NCBI GenBank assembly: GCA_032622095.1
Contig: CP136067.1
Location: forward strand, 137,519,990 to 137,583,989
Reading direction: 5' to 3'
Source: Siphonodentalium dalli
Taxonomy: Eukaryota > Mollusca > Scaphopoda > Gadilida > Siphonodentaliidae
DNA: 64,000 bases
This document shows, piece by piece, positions 54,849 through 64,000 of the stretch. The translations under genes were made by a program, and so were the position numbers. Below the pieces are notes generated by a model that was not told the DNA's origin, searched no databases, and saw only the letters and a list, made by a program, of their open reading frames with translations. Position 1 is the first letter of the stretch. Each line of letters opens with the position of its first letter.

Positions 54849-55202
54849 TTAAAGGGGTACTGTAAACTAAATCCGGCCATTTATGAGACCATCTCCTTTT
54901 ATACTCAACAGAATATATGCAACAAAAGAATGAATTTGACCCATGGATGAGTGCAAAATACACTTATGTGCTCTATGAACGATGCAAACAACATGATAAT
55001 TATAATTAAAATTAATTTATGACTCCAGCCATTTATTCATTTTCATTATAATTACCACATTGGTTGCATCGTTCATAGAGCACAAGAGTGTATTTTGCAC
55101 TAATCCATGGCTCAAATCATTCATTTTTTGCATATATTCTGTTGAGTATAAAAAGGAGATGATCCCATAAATGGCTGGATTTACTGTACAGTACCCCTTT
55201 AA
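54849..55202. mobile_element. TTAA-F MITE
   Basis: A 346-bp body flanked by TTAA on both sides. Ends are AGGGGTACTGTAAACTAAAT and ATTTACTGTACAGTACCCCT. The halves are close mirror images (gtgctctatgaacgatgcaa / ttgcatcgttcatagagcac), closer than in the other copies. Confidence 0.92.
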
Positions 55203-55327
55203 ACAAAGTTATTTCTTAAATATTCCCAGTTTAACAGCCTCTATGGTGCAAATATCTACAATGGAAAGGGTCTGCGACAATTTCCCAAAATGGGTTGAAT
55301 AAATTTCTGGCTGCATGGGACTACCTA
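55203..55327. other. Short spacer
   Basis: Nothing recognised. Confidence 0.4.
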
Positions 55328-55847
55328 TATCATGCCATGAATCTCTAGAGATCATATTCCACCAGTACAAAACCTTGGAACTTTTTGAAGTTTTGACAGG
55401 GAACCCTATAAAGTCGAAAAAATAAAGCGGGGAATATATTTCTTAGTTGTTATCTGTTCCTTAATAATGTACTTCACTGTAGGTGATTGTCTCAACTCAA
55501 AATTGCATGTTTTTCTCTGACTTTTGTTAGCCAATATCGCAATAAACATCGAAATAATAGCCCAGGATAAATTCATAATTGTAAGCGACGCAGAACAAAA
55601 TCGCTCACAAATTTACTTAAATCATGAAATTTCAAGTTGGGACCTTCACCTACAGTGAAGTACATTATTAAGGAAGAGATAACAACTAAGAAATATTTTC
55701 CCCGTGTAATATTTTCGACTTTATAAGGTTCCCTGTCAAAACTTCAAATAATTCCAAGGTTTTGTACTGGTGGACTAATCACTATGATCTCTACGGGCAT
55801 TAACTAGCCAGAGTAGAGATTCATGGCATGATCTAGGGACTACAAGT
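55328..55847. mobile_element. ATCATGCC-type inverted-repeat element, best copy
   Basis: The ends atcatgccatgaatctcta and tagagattcatggcatgat mirror each other. Inner mirrors: gacagggaaccctataaagt / actttataaggttccctgtc, and ccttaataatgtacttcact / agtgaagtacattattaagg. The centre is near 55570. Confidence 0.88.
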
Positions 55848-56074
55848 ATCAAAGGATGCATGCAATGATGCAAACTGGACAAATCAGCTTTCTGTCGCCA
55901 TACTTCACCAAAGTAGGGATTCAAACCAGAGTGGTCCACCTGTAATTCAAGGCATTCTTTTATATAAATTATATGTAGTGACTCTCATTGGTGGAATTAT
56001 CAGTGATTAACTCTTTCAAAACTAAATACTCATTGACACTGATTGACAGTTAGTTCCCTTTGGAAATGTTCAGA
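55848..56074. other. Short spacer
   Basis: Nothing recognised. Confidence 0.4.
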
Positions 56075-56192
56075 TACAGTAATGCCGTAAATAATTGACT
56101 CCTTAACCACAGCAGAATTATGGGTAACTTTTCAGGATTTGGTCGGAAATATGGCTTTATGCCATTCATCAGAAAGCTCTCATTGTTTATTT
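56075..56192. mobile_element. TA-1 MITE, left half
   Basis: TA plus CAGTAATGCCGTAAATAATTG through catcagaaagctctcattg, where it stops at the hairpin centre. Confidence 0.8.
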
Positions 56193-56439
56193 CTTCAAGC
56201 TGGTGTGGTGGCTGCATGCATAGGAAAATACCATGTTGATTTAGTGCAGTAAGCACATTTTACTGTATATCACTAAGAAAAAGAAGAAAGAATGAAAGTG
56301 TGGTTGGGGTGACAAGTCAGAAATAATTAGGGTCAGTAGGTAGGCTTAAAATTTATTTATTTAATAATTTAATATGACATTTTCTTATGGCTTTTCATGT
56401 AATATTTTATTTCCAAGATTGAGCAAAAGATAGGTTTTT

Positions 56440-56515
56440 ATGTTTACCCATACCATAGTATGGTAAACATAGTGTCGTTGCCCGGATTGACCACTCGTCG
56501 TTAGTCCGTCCGTCC

Positions 56516-56553
<38 letters not shown>

Positions 56554-58700
56554 AGACACTTTACGCATGGTGCGATAACTCGAACATTTTATATCTGATC
56601 GGAACCAAATTTTGTATATGAATTTGTCAGCACCAAATACAGATCGAGTTCGAATATGGGTTCGATCCGAGTTTTTTTCACGGAGTTATGGCCCTTTTTC
56701 GACTTAGAATTCATGCATGCTACCATAACTCAAAAAAAAATTATCTGATCAGAATAAAATTTGGTATGCAAGTTTCTCGGACCAAAATACAGATCGAGTT
56801 CGAATATGGGTTTGATCCGATATTTTTCAATGGAGTTATGGCCCTTTTTCGACTTAGAATTCATGCATGCTGCCATAACTCAATTTTTTTTTTATCTGAT
56901 CGGAACCAAATTTGGTATGCGAGTTTCTCAACTCAAAATACAGATCGAGTTTGAATATGGGTTATATCCAACATTTTATACCAGAGTTATGGCCCTTTTT
57001 CAACTAAGAATTGAACAGATAACCATAGCAGTCTACAATTAATTACCAGTGGTATCAGTTTAGCTCTGAGAGCAGTAAATCTGTATTATGGGAATTAGAG
57101 TTATTTTTTACTCCCATGTTTATGATGACACACTCCTCACCTGTATAGTTTTGGTATCGATCGGTTGATCGGTTTAGAAATTATTAACACTTTGCATCCG
57201 CACATAGGCATGAGCTATCCGATGCTGTAACCAAATTATTTTTTGTCCGATTGTTTTCATATTTGATATGTAGGTTTATAATGACACACCCCTCACCTGT
57301 ATAGTTTTTGGTATCGATCGGTTGATCGGTTTAGAAAATAATTAACCCTGCACACAAATGCTATCTGATCCATCTAAGTCAAACTGTTTTCTTCTGATAT
57401 GCCTCATATTTCTTACCAAGGTTTTTCTTAGCACGTTCTTTATCTGTATGGTTTTTGGTATCGTTTAATTAACCCTTTTCAAACTTATTTTTACTTAGAA
57501 CTCAAAACATTTTTCATCTGATCTACACCAAATTTGGTACATGTGGTCCTCACCCCGAAATACAGATCAAGTTCAAATTTGGGTTTGATCCGATATATTT
57601 TAACAGAGTTATGGCCCTTTATAATTCAAGTAATTTACTACCTATTGTATATGCCCTGTGAGAATTTAAGACAAACAACTTTACACAGTAATCTGCTTTA
57701 TTGGGATCAGAAAATGACACTGGATACTCTTTGCTAAACCACTGCTGCTCCCAGAGCTGTCAAATATAAGTGATTGATGATACTTTACTCCAGTTTGTGT
57801 GCAATAGTAATTTAACCCAACCTGTTGAAACATGTTCATGGCATTAATACAAATAGTCCATTGTCCATGTGAAGGATGTTCTGGAGCATGGCTGTTTAGA
57901 GAATTGTTGTTTACAGAGACACTGTTGTCTTATCTTGAGAAAACAATTTATCCACACATTAGTTCCATCATATGATGTCATTGAAAATGATTAACACTCT
58001 CCACACATCATATGTTCATTCTCCTATTCTATGTCCAGGTTGATCGTGATCCACTTTTCACTTGCATGTATTTCAGGATTAAAATTAACCTATTCCATAG
58101 ACACATAATATCTGATACGCAGATTTTAAATTATCTCTTTCGCCTTAGGCCAGGTTCACTAAGAATTTCTATTAATTATAAGCCACCAATTGAATATTCA
58201 TCATTTGAGGATATATCTTATTTTGAAATTCCCTCTATTGCATTTGGGCTGCAGGATAATAATAATGGTTCTGGTATTCTTGAAGCTGACTTTTTGGTCA
58301 AATATTTTTCACCCAATCACTTTTATAATCTCATTCAGGTTGATTGTGATACATTCTTCATGCGTATAGATTTTGGTATTGATTGAATGGTTTTGAGAAT
58401 ATTAACCCAATATTTAATAATATTTCTGCTGTTACAGACATTGTATCTTTCCAATGATCAGCTTAGAATAAAATTAACCATAGGTACATGTATACTGTAC
58501 GCGATCCAATGTTATGACTCTAATATTTTCAATTTGACCCTTCTCATATCTCTCCTTTAGTTATCTGATAATTCTGTATTAAAATATTTTATATCCAACC
58601 ATTATCAATCATATTTAATATCAAGGTCTATACACCCCTCACTTATATAGATGTTCAGGTGTTTGTTGGTCTCTAATCTCAATCATCCCATAACTTTTAC
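56440..58700. repeat. Long degenerate tandem repeat with gtctgtctg head
   Basis: It begins with the hairpin gtttacccataccatagtat and a tctgtctgtctg run (about 56517-56552). Units spaced ~150 bp follow (cgacttagaattcatgcatg at 56700 and 56850, variant at 57001), each with gatcggaaccaaatttggta, acagatcgagttcgaatatg and gttatggccctttttc. From 57130 a second unit type recurs (cctcacctgtatagtttttg, gtatcgatcggttgatcggt) and decays to about 58700. The 124-codon frame at 58012-58386 lies inside it. Confidence 0.75.
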
Positions 58701-59033
58701 TATGCAGCTAACACAACAACATAATCTGTTATGACTCAGGTTCCATTGTAAGAATTAAATAAATAGAGTTATTATGATGTTAATATTGTAACAATTATAT
58801 CTTTAACAGCTATGGTGCATCTGTCTGACTGTGTTTGGGTATAATTATCTTTATCAATCTATCACACATACATGTATCTCTGTTGGAGTGACCGAATAGG
58901 TTGAAATCGAATGTCATATCCATCTTCCTATTGTGTTTAAATGAGCAAGTTGCTCAATATGTCTGATTCCACTATGAAACTAATAAATAATAGTACGCTG
59001 TGAATTGTTGAAATTCTTGCACTCATAAAAAGA
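58701..59033. other. Kinase intron stretch without recognised features
   Basis: AT-rich DNA; nothing recognised. Confidence 0.4.
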
Positions 59034-60086
59034 TCGCTATCGCCAAGGTATGGGTTAAACATCTGCCGATCGTGATCGGCCTCTCATTGAAAAATATATT
59101 ACCCCTTCAGACACGTGCTTTCAATTTGAAATTAAAACAACAGCTGATGGCCAATATGATTTATCTATGCAATGGGAAACAGGCAGATAAATATACATGA
59201 CTATTGTAAGTGATGACTTGTTTTGAAAATCAATATGGTAGATGTTAGTATTTCCAAGAACCTTATTTTCCCATTTGTTCACATTTTCATGGTTGATTGA
59301 ATTTTAGGGGCCACAGAGCACTTAGAAGATTAACATTGAAGGTTGTGGCTTTTAGTGCCCAAGCTACTTGTAAAACATTGTAATGTGTGAAACCATTCAA
59401 ATGAGGGCTAACTTACTTTCTTTTATATGAACGATTTAGTGGTCATAGGGGCCAGCATCCCCATCATATTATGTCTGTATAACATTATATAGATAATACT
59501 TTTGAATTGTATAAACTACATATATTTTTGAAAACCATACACCCCTGTTATGAAACACTTAATCTTATTTAATACACAGGTCAGATCTGATTTTATATCT
59601 GTCCATGTTTGATAAACAAATAACTGGGGAGAAGGGGGGGGGGGGTAATTAAAGTACCATTTAAATATGAGATGGAATCCCCTACATATATGTCGTTCTA
59701 AGCAATTATAATTTCTCTTTAGAAGTGAATAATAAATTTTGAATATCTGGCATGTCAAAAGTGGCAAAGATGGGGATTTATCACTTTTGCTTCCAATGAG
59801 TTAACTTAAACTCCTAAACATGTCCTCCGAAATCACTAAACCATTGGATCTCATAGTGAGAGGTCCTTGTGTGAATAGGGACAGAGTTATGAGATTTAAA
59901 ACTACTCCTCCCCAACCCAAATACTTTAACCCTTTCTTAAGACAAATTATTGGAGCTTTTGATTTCAAGTTGGGTACTGATATATGGATTAATTCCTGTG
60001 ATCATATCTTTGACAAATAATCAGTTATTGCTAGTCGCTATCGCCAAGGTATGGGTTAAACATCTGCCGATCGTGATCGGCCTCTC
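59034..60086. repeat. Pair of identical 52-bp direct repeats about 1 kb apart
   Basis: tcgctatcgccaaggtatgg, gttaaacatctgccg and atcgtgatcggcctctc run without a difference at 59034-59085 and 60035-60086. The repeat has an inner palindrome (gccgatcgtgatcggc); the second copy is followed by a T-run. The ~950 bp between show no similarity to known families; a G10 tract is at 59636-59645 and an unrecognised 66-codon frame at 59820-60020. Confidence 0.8.
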
Positions 60087-60520
60087 GTTTTTTTTTAATT
60101 GATCAATTATTACATAGAAATTATTAAAAACATTAGTAATATTGCACTCTCTCTTTCGCACACCCATTCAAACAAATTCACAGAAACCATCCATACCATG
60201 ATCATCCACTGAAGATAAATTTTGATCACATATTTATAATCTGTAATAAACACAATTTATGCTGAGGACTGAGAAATTAACCCATTATAGTTTTTTGTAT
60301 CAAAATTTCTATTGATATTTTGTGGACAACCATGAATAAAAAAAAATATATAGACTATAGTCGTATATTAATGAAAGTGTTCTTACAGCAAAAAAGCTAA
60401 ACTGCTCTACCAACCTTTTAACTACCGGTAAAATCTATACAAACATTTGAAATGGGCCTCTTGGTTTTATTGTTTATTTCACACTATTTTATTATGTTTA
60501 TTATAATGTAATTATTCTTC
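60087..60520. other. Kinase intron stretch without recognised features
   Basis: AT-rich; nothing recognised. Confidence 0.4.
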
Positions 60521-60780
60521 AGACAGGCTTGAAACAGTGTGTCTGTCATTTGCAGAATGAGGTTCCCAGAGGGTGCATTTAGTGATGCTACCCCACTTAG
60601 CGGGCTAGCATCACCAAATTCACCCTATGGGAACCTCATTCTGCTGAGGTGTAAGCAGAATGAGGACCCCAGAGGGTGAATTTGGTGATGCTAGCCCGCT
60701 ATGCGGGGTAGCATCACTAAATTCACCCTCTGGGGACCTCATTCTGCAAATGACAGGCACACTATTTCAAGGCTTGTTCT
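60521..60780. mobile_element. hAT-2 MITE, two-hairpin form
   Basis: It has two hairpins like the copies at 33759 and 38735. The tips are acaggcttgaaacagtgtg and actatttcaaggcttg. Flanks TTCTTCAG and TTCTGCAG match at 7 of 8 bases. Confidence 0.85.
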
Positions 60781-61045
60781 GCAGACAGGCTATTCTATAA
60801 ATTATATTCCACGAGATATGTGTATTTGAACCTTGAACATACTAGTAAACAGCCAAAGTGCTTTAAATATGATAACATTCCAATGCAAACAGCAGGGTAT
60901 AATAACCAATTGATCAAATATTTACCCAAGATAAGTTGGGTATATGTCATTAATTCTGATCTGGGCCAGGATTGTTCTGATCTGGGCCAGGTGTGTTTAT
61001 CTGTCCTCGGTTTATGTTTGTGAGTTCAGACCCCTTGAGGTGATT
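60781..61045. other. Short spacer with a small direct repeat
   Basis: ttctgatctgggccagg occurs twice in tandem at 60955-60991. Nothing else. Confidence 0.5.
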
Positions 61046-61301
61046 TTAACCCTTCCATGACTGGATCTCAACTTCATGAAAGTTTGCGAAAACCCTGTGC
61101 CAATGCAGTCTTTTATATTTGTGAGTCTCCCTTTGGGAGCCTCGCATATATAAGAGAATGCATTGGCCTAACAATTTTTACCTTGATTTAAATTTGTAAG
61201 CCAGTGCATTCTCCATATGGAAGACTCGCATATATAAGAGAATGCACTGGCACAGGATCTTTAATGCTGCATCAGTGCAGATCCCATCATGGAAGTGCTA
61301 A
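61046..61301. mobile_element. TTAA-C MITE with two H70 hairpins
   Basis: TTAA at 61046-61049, tip CCCTTCCATGACTGGATC. The right tip is CCCATCATGGAAGTG followed by CTAA. Hairpins at about 61098-61168 and 61200-61253, the second with part of one arm deleted. Confidence 0.8.
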
Positions 61302-61637
61302 TATAATGATAGAGTTTGGAGTAACCCCTTTATTATTTCCCCCGTGAATGAAGTGAATAGTGGGTATTCTGGATTACATGGGTCGGGTCCTCCATCTGCC
61401 TTGTCATCCATCTATCCGTCCGTCTGCCCAAACAGATATCTCAGCCGTAGGTAACCAGATCTCATTTTTAATTTGGTAAGTATTACCAATGTTGGCTATA
61501 AAAAGGGCTTTTCATCCAATGATGTTGCTCACATTTTCAGTTATAGATTTAGAAAATTATAAGAAGTTAAATAAATGAATTAATGGGAACCAAAAAGTTA
61601 TTTATTTATTAGCGGCGATCCAGTTATGAAAGGCTTA
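61302..61637. other. Kinase intron stretch with an interspersed repeat head
   Basis: 61345-61540 (cccgtgaatgaagtgaatag, catccatctatccgtccgtc) resembles the head of the repeats seen at 9780 and 56510. Confidence 0.45.
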
Positions 61638-62028
61638 TTAACCCTTTACCCAACAAAAAACGGCCAAAACCGGCCAAATAAAGCTTCAACAGCCTAAAAT
61701 ATCTTCGGTCTGTCTCAATAGAACCATACAAATATGGATATCAATGGAACCGGCTCCTTGACCACATTGTGATAGTTACAGTTATGCCCTGTGCCAATGC
61801 ATTCTCTTATATATGCGAGTCGACCATAGGTCGCCTCGCATATATAAGAGAATGCATTGGCCTAAAAAAATCTTTTTTTACCATTTTTTCTTACATTCTT
61901 TAACAATTTTATAATTTTTAATGTGTTAAGCCAATGCATTCTCTTATATATGTGAGGCGACCTATGGTCGACTCGCATATATAAGAGAATGCATTGGCAC
62001 AGGGCCGTTCTGTTGGGTAAAGGGTTAA
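61638..62028. mobile_element. TTAA-A MITE with two H70 hairpins (inverted orientation)
   Basis: TTAA at 61638-61641 and 62025-62028. Tips are CCCTTTACCCAACAAAAAAC and CTGTTGGGTAAAGGG. Hairpins at about 61792-61862 and 61930-62001. It closely matches the copy at 18472. Confidence 0.9.
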
Positions 62029-62395
62029 AAGATTGCGTATCACTTCCGGGCCACAATTACAACACAATTTTTATAAAAATCAGATTCAAGACAATAAATA
62101 GCTATTTTGTGAATAAAATACCAAAAAAATAGCCGATTGTGAATATTACATGTATTTGTCTATAAACCGAACATAATTCTCGGTGACATCTTAGTTCAAA
62201 TTTTTCCGCAAGATTGCGTGAAGTTCATGTTCTAAAATAGCCCGAAAAACTGTCTCTGAAAGATTTATGTATTATACCAGAAATAAAATCATTATTAATT
62301 GATAGAAGCATTTCCGGACAGATGTCTTAAATTCATATCTATTATTTTATACCTCGGAGACTATATAAAACTTGTTATGAAGAGTTACATTATCT
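62029..62395. other. Kinase intron stretch with a scrap of the 18933 repeat
   Basis: 62273-62325 (attataccagaaataaaatc, attgatagaagcatttccgg) matches 18965-19118. Nothing else was recognised. Confidence 0.5.
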
Positions 62396-62620
62396 TTACC
62401 CCTTTCATGACGGGAGCTGCGATGGTGCAGCATTAAAGATCCTTCGCCAGTGCATAGGGAGCCTCACATATATAATAGAATGCACTGGCTTACAAGGACA
62501 ATGTAAATATTGTTGGGCCAATGCATTCTCTTATATATGGGAGACTCAAATATATAAGAGAATGCATTGGCACAGGGTTTCACAAAGTTTCAGGAAGAGC
62601 TCCCGTCATAGAATGGTTAA
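62396..62620. mobile_element. TTAA-C MITE, shares its right TTAA with the next element
   Basis: The left tip ccctttcatgacgggagctg follows TTAC (TTAA altered). The right tip ctcccgtcatagaatgg ends at TTAA 62617-62620. Two shortened H70 hairpins lie inside. Confidence 0.8.
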
Positions 62621-63087
62621 CCCTTTGAGTGCCAGGTCCGATTTTTGTATCAACCCATATACCCTGTGCCAATGCATTCTCTTATATATGCGAGTTGACC
62701 ATAGGATGCCTCGCATATATAAGAGAATGCATTGGCCTAACAATTTTTCATCATTTGTTATTATTTTTTACAATTTTAGTAATTTTGTCTTATATTCTTA
62801 AACAGACTTATTTTGTAGGTTTGGTGCCAGGGAATCTTACGTTATTCATGGGCATCAAAATTATTACTATGAATACCTGGTGATAGTTTTGAGTGATAAC
62901 ATGCCCCTAAGGTTTTATCCAGTTTGTTTTTAAATTCGCTATAGCATGCTTAAGCATACCCAAAAAAAATTCAACCCAAAAAAAAAAATCTAAAAACAAA
63001 ACATTTAAACAAAAAAAAAATTATGGCCGATTTTACACACCGTAAATTAGGGCCGATGAGATCGGCCCCTGGCACTCAAAGGGTTAA
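62617..63087. mobile_element. TTAA-B MITE, shares TTAA with both neighbours
   Basis: TTAA at 62617-62620 and 63084-63087. Tips are CCCTTTGAGTGCCAGGTCCG and CCTGGCACTCAAAGGG. One H70 hairpin at about 62666-62737. Same orientation as the copy at 29316. Confidence 0.9.
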
Positions 63088-63911
63088 AGTGATGTGAAAC
63101 ACTCCGCTAGGGTGAACAAATAGAAATTGAGAATAATCTTGTTCAAAGTACTCTCGGGCTCCAAATAAAAGTGCAGGCCCCAATAATAGTGCAGGGGGGA
63201 AATTCCATTGAAAGTTAATAAAAGTGCAGACCCAAATAATAGTGCAAGGGAAACTCTGAGCAAAACATCAATTGTTAAACATATTATTTTTACAGTTCGT
63301 GTAGGTCAAGTATAGGAATCAACATAGTACGGTATTTGTCATGTGGTGTTTTATTCAGTATTTAAATGTTCACATGTGTGTCATATATTTGAATATGTAC
63401 ATGAATAAAGATATAAACTCATCATTTTGGTATCAGAGTCGTATAGAAATCTTGAGTTTGTGCTGATTTCAATTTTCATAGACTCAAAATTAATAAACGT
63501 GCAGACCCAAATAAGCACTGTGCAGGGGGGAAATTTCCCAAGAAAATAATAAACGTGCATGCATGTTTATTTGGAGCCCAAGAGTAGTTATTTTGACAAA
63601 TATCATATCCAAATTGACATCACACACCATCATTCTTACATATTAAATACAGTGAAATATCTGACAATATTAAATACAGTGAAATATCTGACATATTAAA
63701 TACAGTGAAATATCTGACATATTAAACACAGTGAAATATTTACTATTACAATTGAGCATAGTTCATATGATGTTTTCTGTGGAATGGTATGGACGATATG
63801 CTTGAGATTTTCAGTGATGTTGGTAGAATGCTACTCTCCTCCAGTTGACATAGCACCTGAGTACTAACTTACTGGTATCAGTTTCACGCACCCGAACAAG
63901 TCCATAATATG
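63084..63911. mobile_element. TTAA-G MITE with a nested TA element and an inner tandem repeat
   Basis: TTAA (63084-63087) precedes AGTGATGTGAAACACTCC. The family sequence is interrupted at caaagTA, resumes at TAgttattttgac (63585), and runs to cacccgaacaagtccataat. 63636-63735 holds about four copies of acatattaaatacagtgaaa + tatctg. The right end is covered by a hAT-2 copy. Confidence 0.8.
63149..63586. mobile_element. TA-3 MITE (CTCTCGGGCTCC ends) nested in TTAA-G
   Basis: A 434-bp body (63151-63584) flanked by TA. Ends are CTCTCGGGCTCCAAATAAAA and TTTATTTGGAGCCCAAGAG. It has mirrored phrases aataaaagtgcagacccaaa and gtgcaggggggaaatt. The uninterrupted phrase caaagtagttatttt at 6138 shows the empty TA site. 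Confidence 0.92.
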
Positions 63912-64000
63912 CAAGCCTGCAAATAGTGTGTCTGTCATTTGCAGAATGAGGTCCGCAGAGGGTGATTTTAGTGATGCTATCCCGCACGACAGGCTGGCAT
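63912..64000. mobile_element. hAT-2 MITE, cut by the window end
   Basis: It starts CAAGCCTGCAAATAGTGTG, followed by ctgtcatttgcagaatgagg and the first hairpin arm. The rest is outside the window. Confidence 0.85.

Noticed and set aside
58012-58386. 124-codon frame starting MFILLFYVQVDRDPLFTCMY
   Set aside because: It lies in a degenerate tandem repeat, is AT-rich, repeats its own phrases (VDRDPLF, VDCDTFF) and matches no family I know.
59034-60086. The 52-bp direct repeats as LTRs of a retrotransposon
   Set aside because: Too short, without TG...CA ends, no primer-binding site or polymerase frame between them.

Overview
This window is nuclear genomic DNA of an animal. It is AT-rich, its genes are split by long GT-AG introns, and nearly all the rest is short non-autonomous DNA transposons (MITEs), fold-back elements and tandem repeats. 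The repeat style (TTAA- and TA-flanked palindromic MITEs, a 122-bp core-repeat array followed by an ACAG-type microsatellite, repeat heads rich in gtccgtctgtctg) suggests a marine invertebrate, perhaps a bivalve mollusc. That taxonomic guess rests on repeat style only. Two protein-coding genes can be supported, both on the + strand. (1) A phafin gene (PLEKHF2-like, PH plus FYVE domains) has seven coding exons between 2601 and 23606 and a poly(A) signal at 23676. The N-terminal exon is not recognised and probably lies before the window. The exons join in frame to 245 residues. (2) The first coding exon of a choline/ethanolamine kinase lies at 50847-51061. Its other exons were not found, so they probably lie beyond position 64000. 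A possible minus-strand Cys-rich exon at 11699-11944 is weak. No tRNA, rRNA or CRISPR array was recognised. Layout: 1-1356 hAT-like element; 1357-23.7 kb phafin gene with MITE-filled introns; 23.7-50.1 kb intergenic DNA made of nested MITEs, a 45-bp minisatellite (34.0-35.4 kb), a 122-bp repeat array (40 kb), a 1.3-kb fold-back (42.1-43.4 kb) and a 4-kb element with long terminal inverted repeats (43.9-47.9 kb); 50.1-64 kb start of the kinase gene and its repeat-filled first intron. Local names used below: TA-1 (tips CAGTAATGCC, TA target); TTAA-A (CCCTTTACCCAACA), TTAA-B (CCCTTTCAGTGCCAGG), TTAA-C (CCCTTTCATGACGGGAG), TTAA-D (AGGTACTCAAYCC), TTAA-E (AGGCCCACTTA), TTAA-F (AGGGGTACTGTA), TTAA-G (AGTGATGTGAAACACTC), all flanked by TTAA; hAT-1, hAT-2 (CAAGCCTTGAAATAGTG) and hAT-3, mostly with 8-bp duplications; H70, a ~70-bp near-perfect hairpin. 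The most unusual points: the H70 cassette occurs about 26 times inside four MITE families with unrelated ends and two target types; two 479-bp TTAA-D copies show a single difference; several nested insertions have a known empty site; three TTAA elements abut and share TTAA boundaries; and the exon-intron junction of the phafin FYVE exon is tandemly copied about five times with its splice donor. No transposase gene was seen, so all elements here appear non-autonomous.
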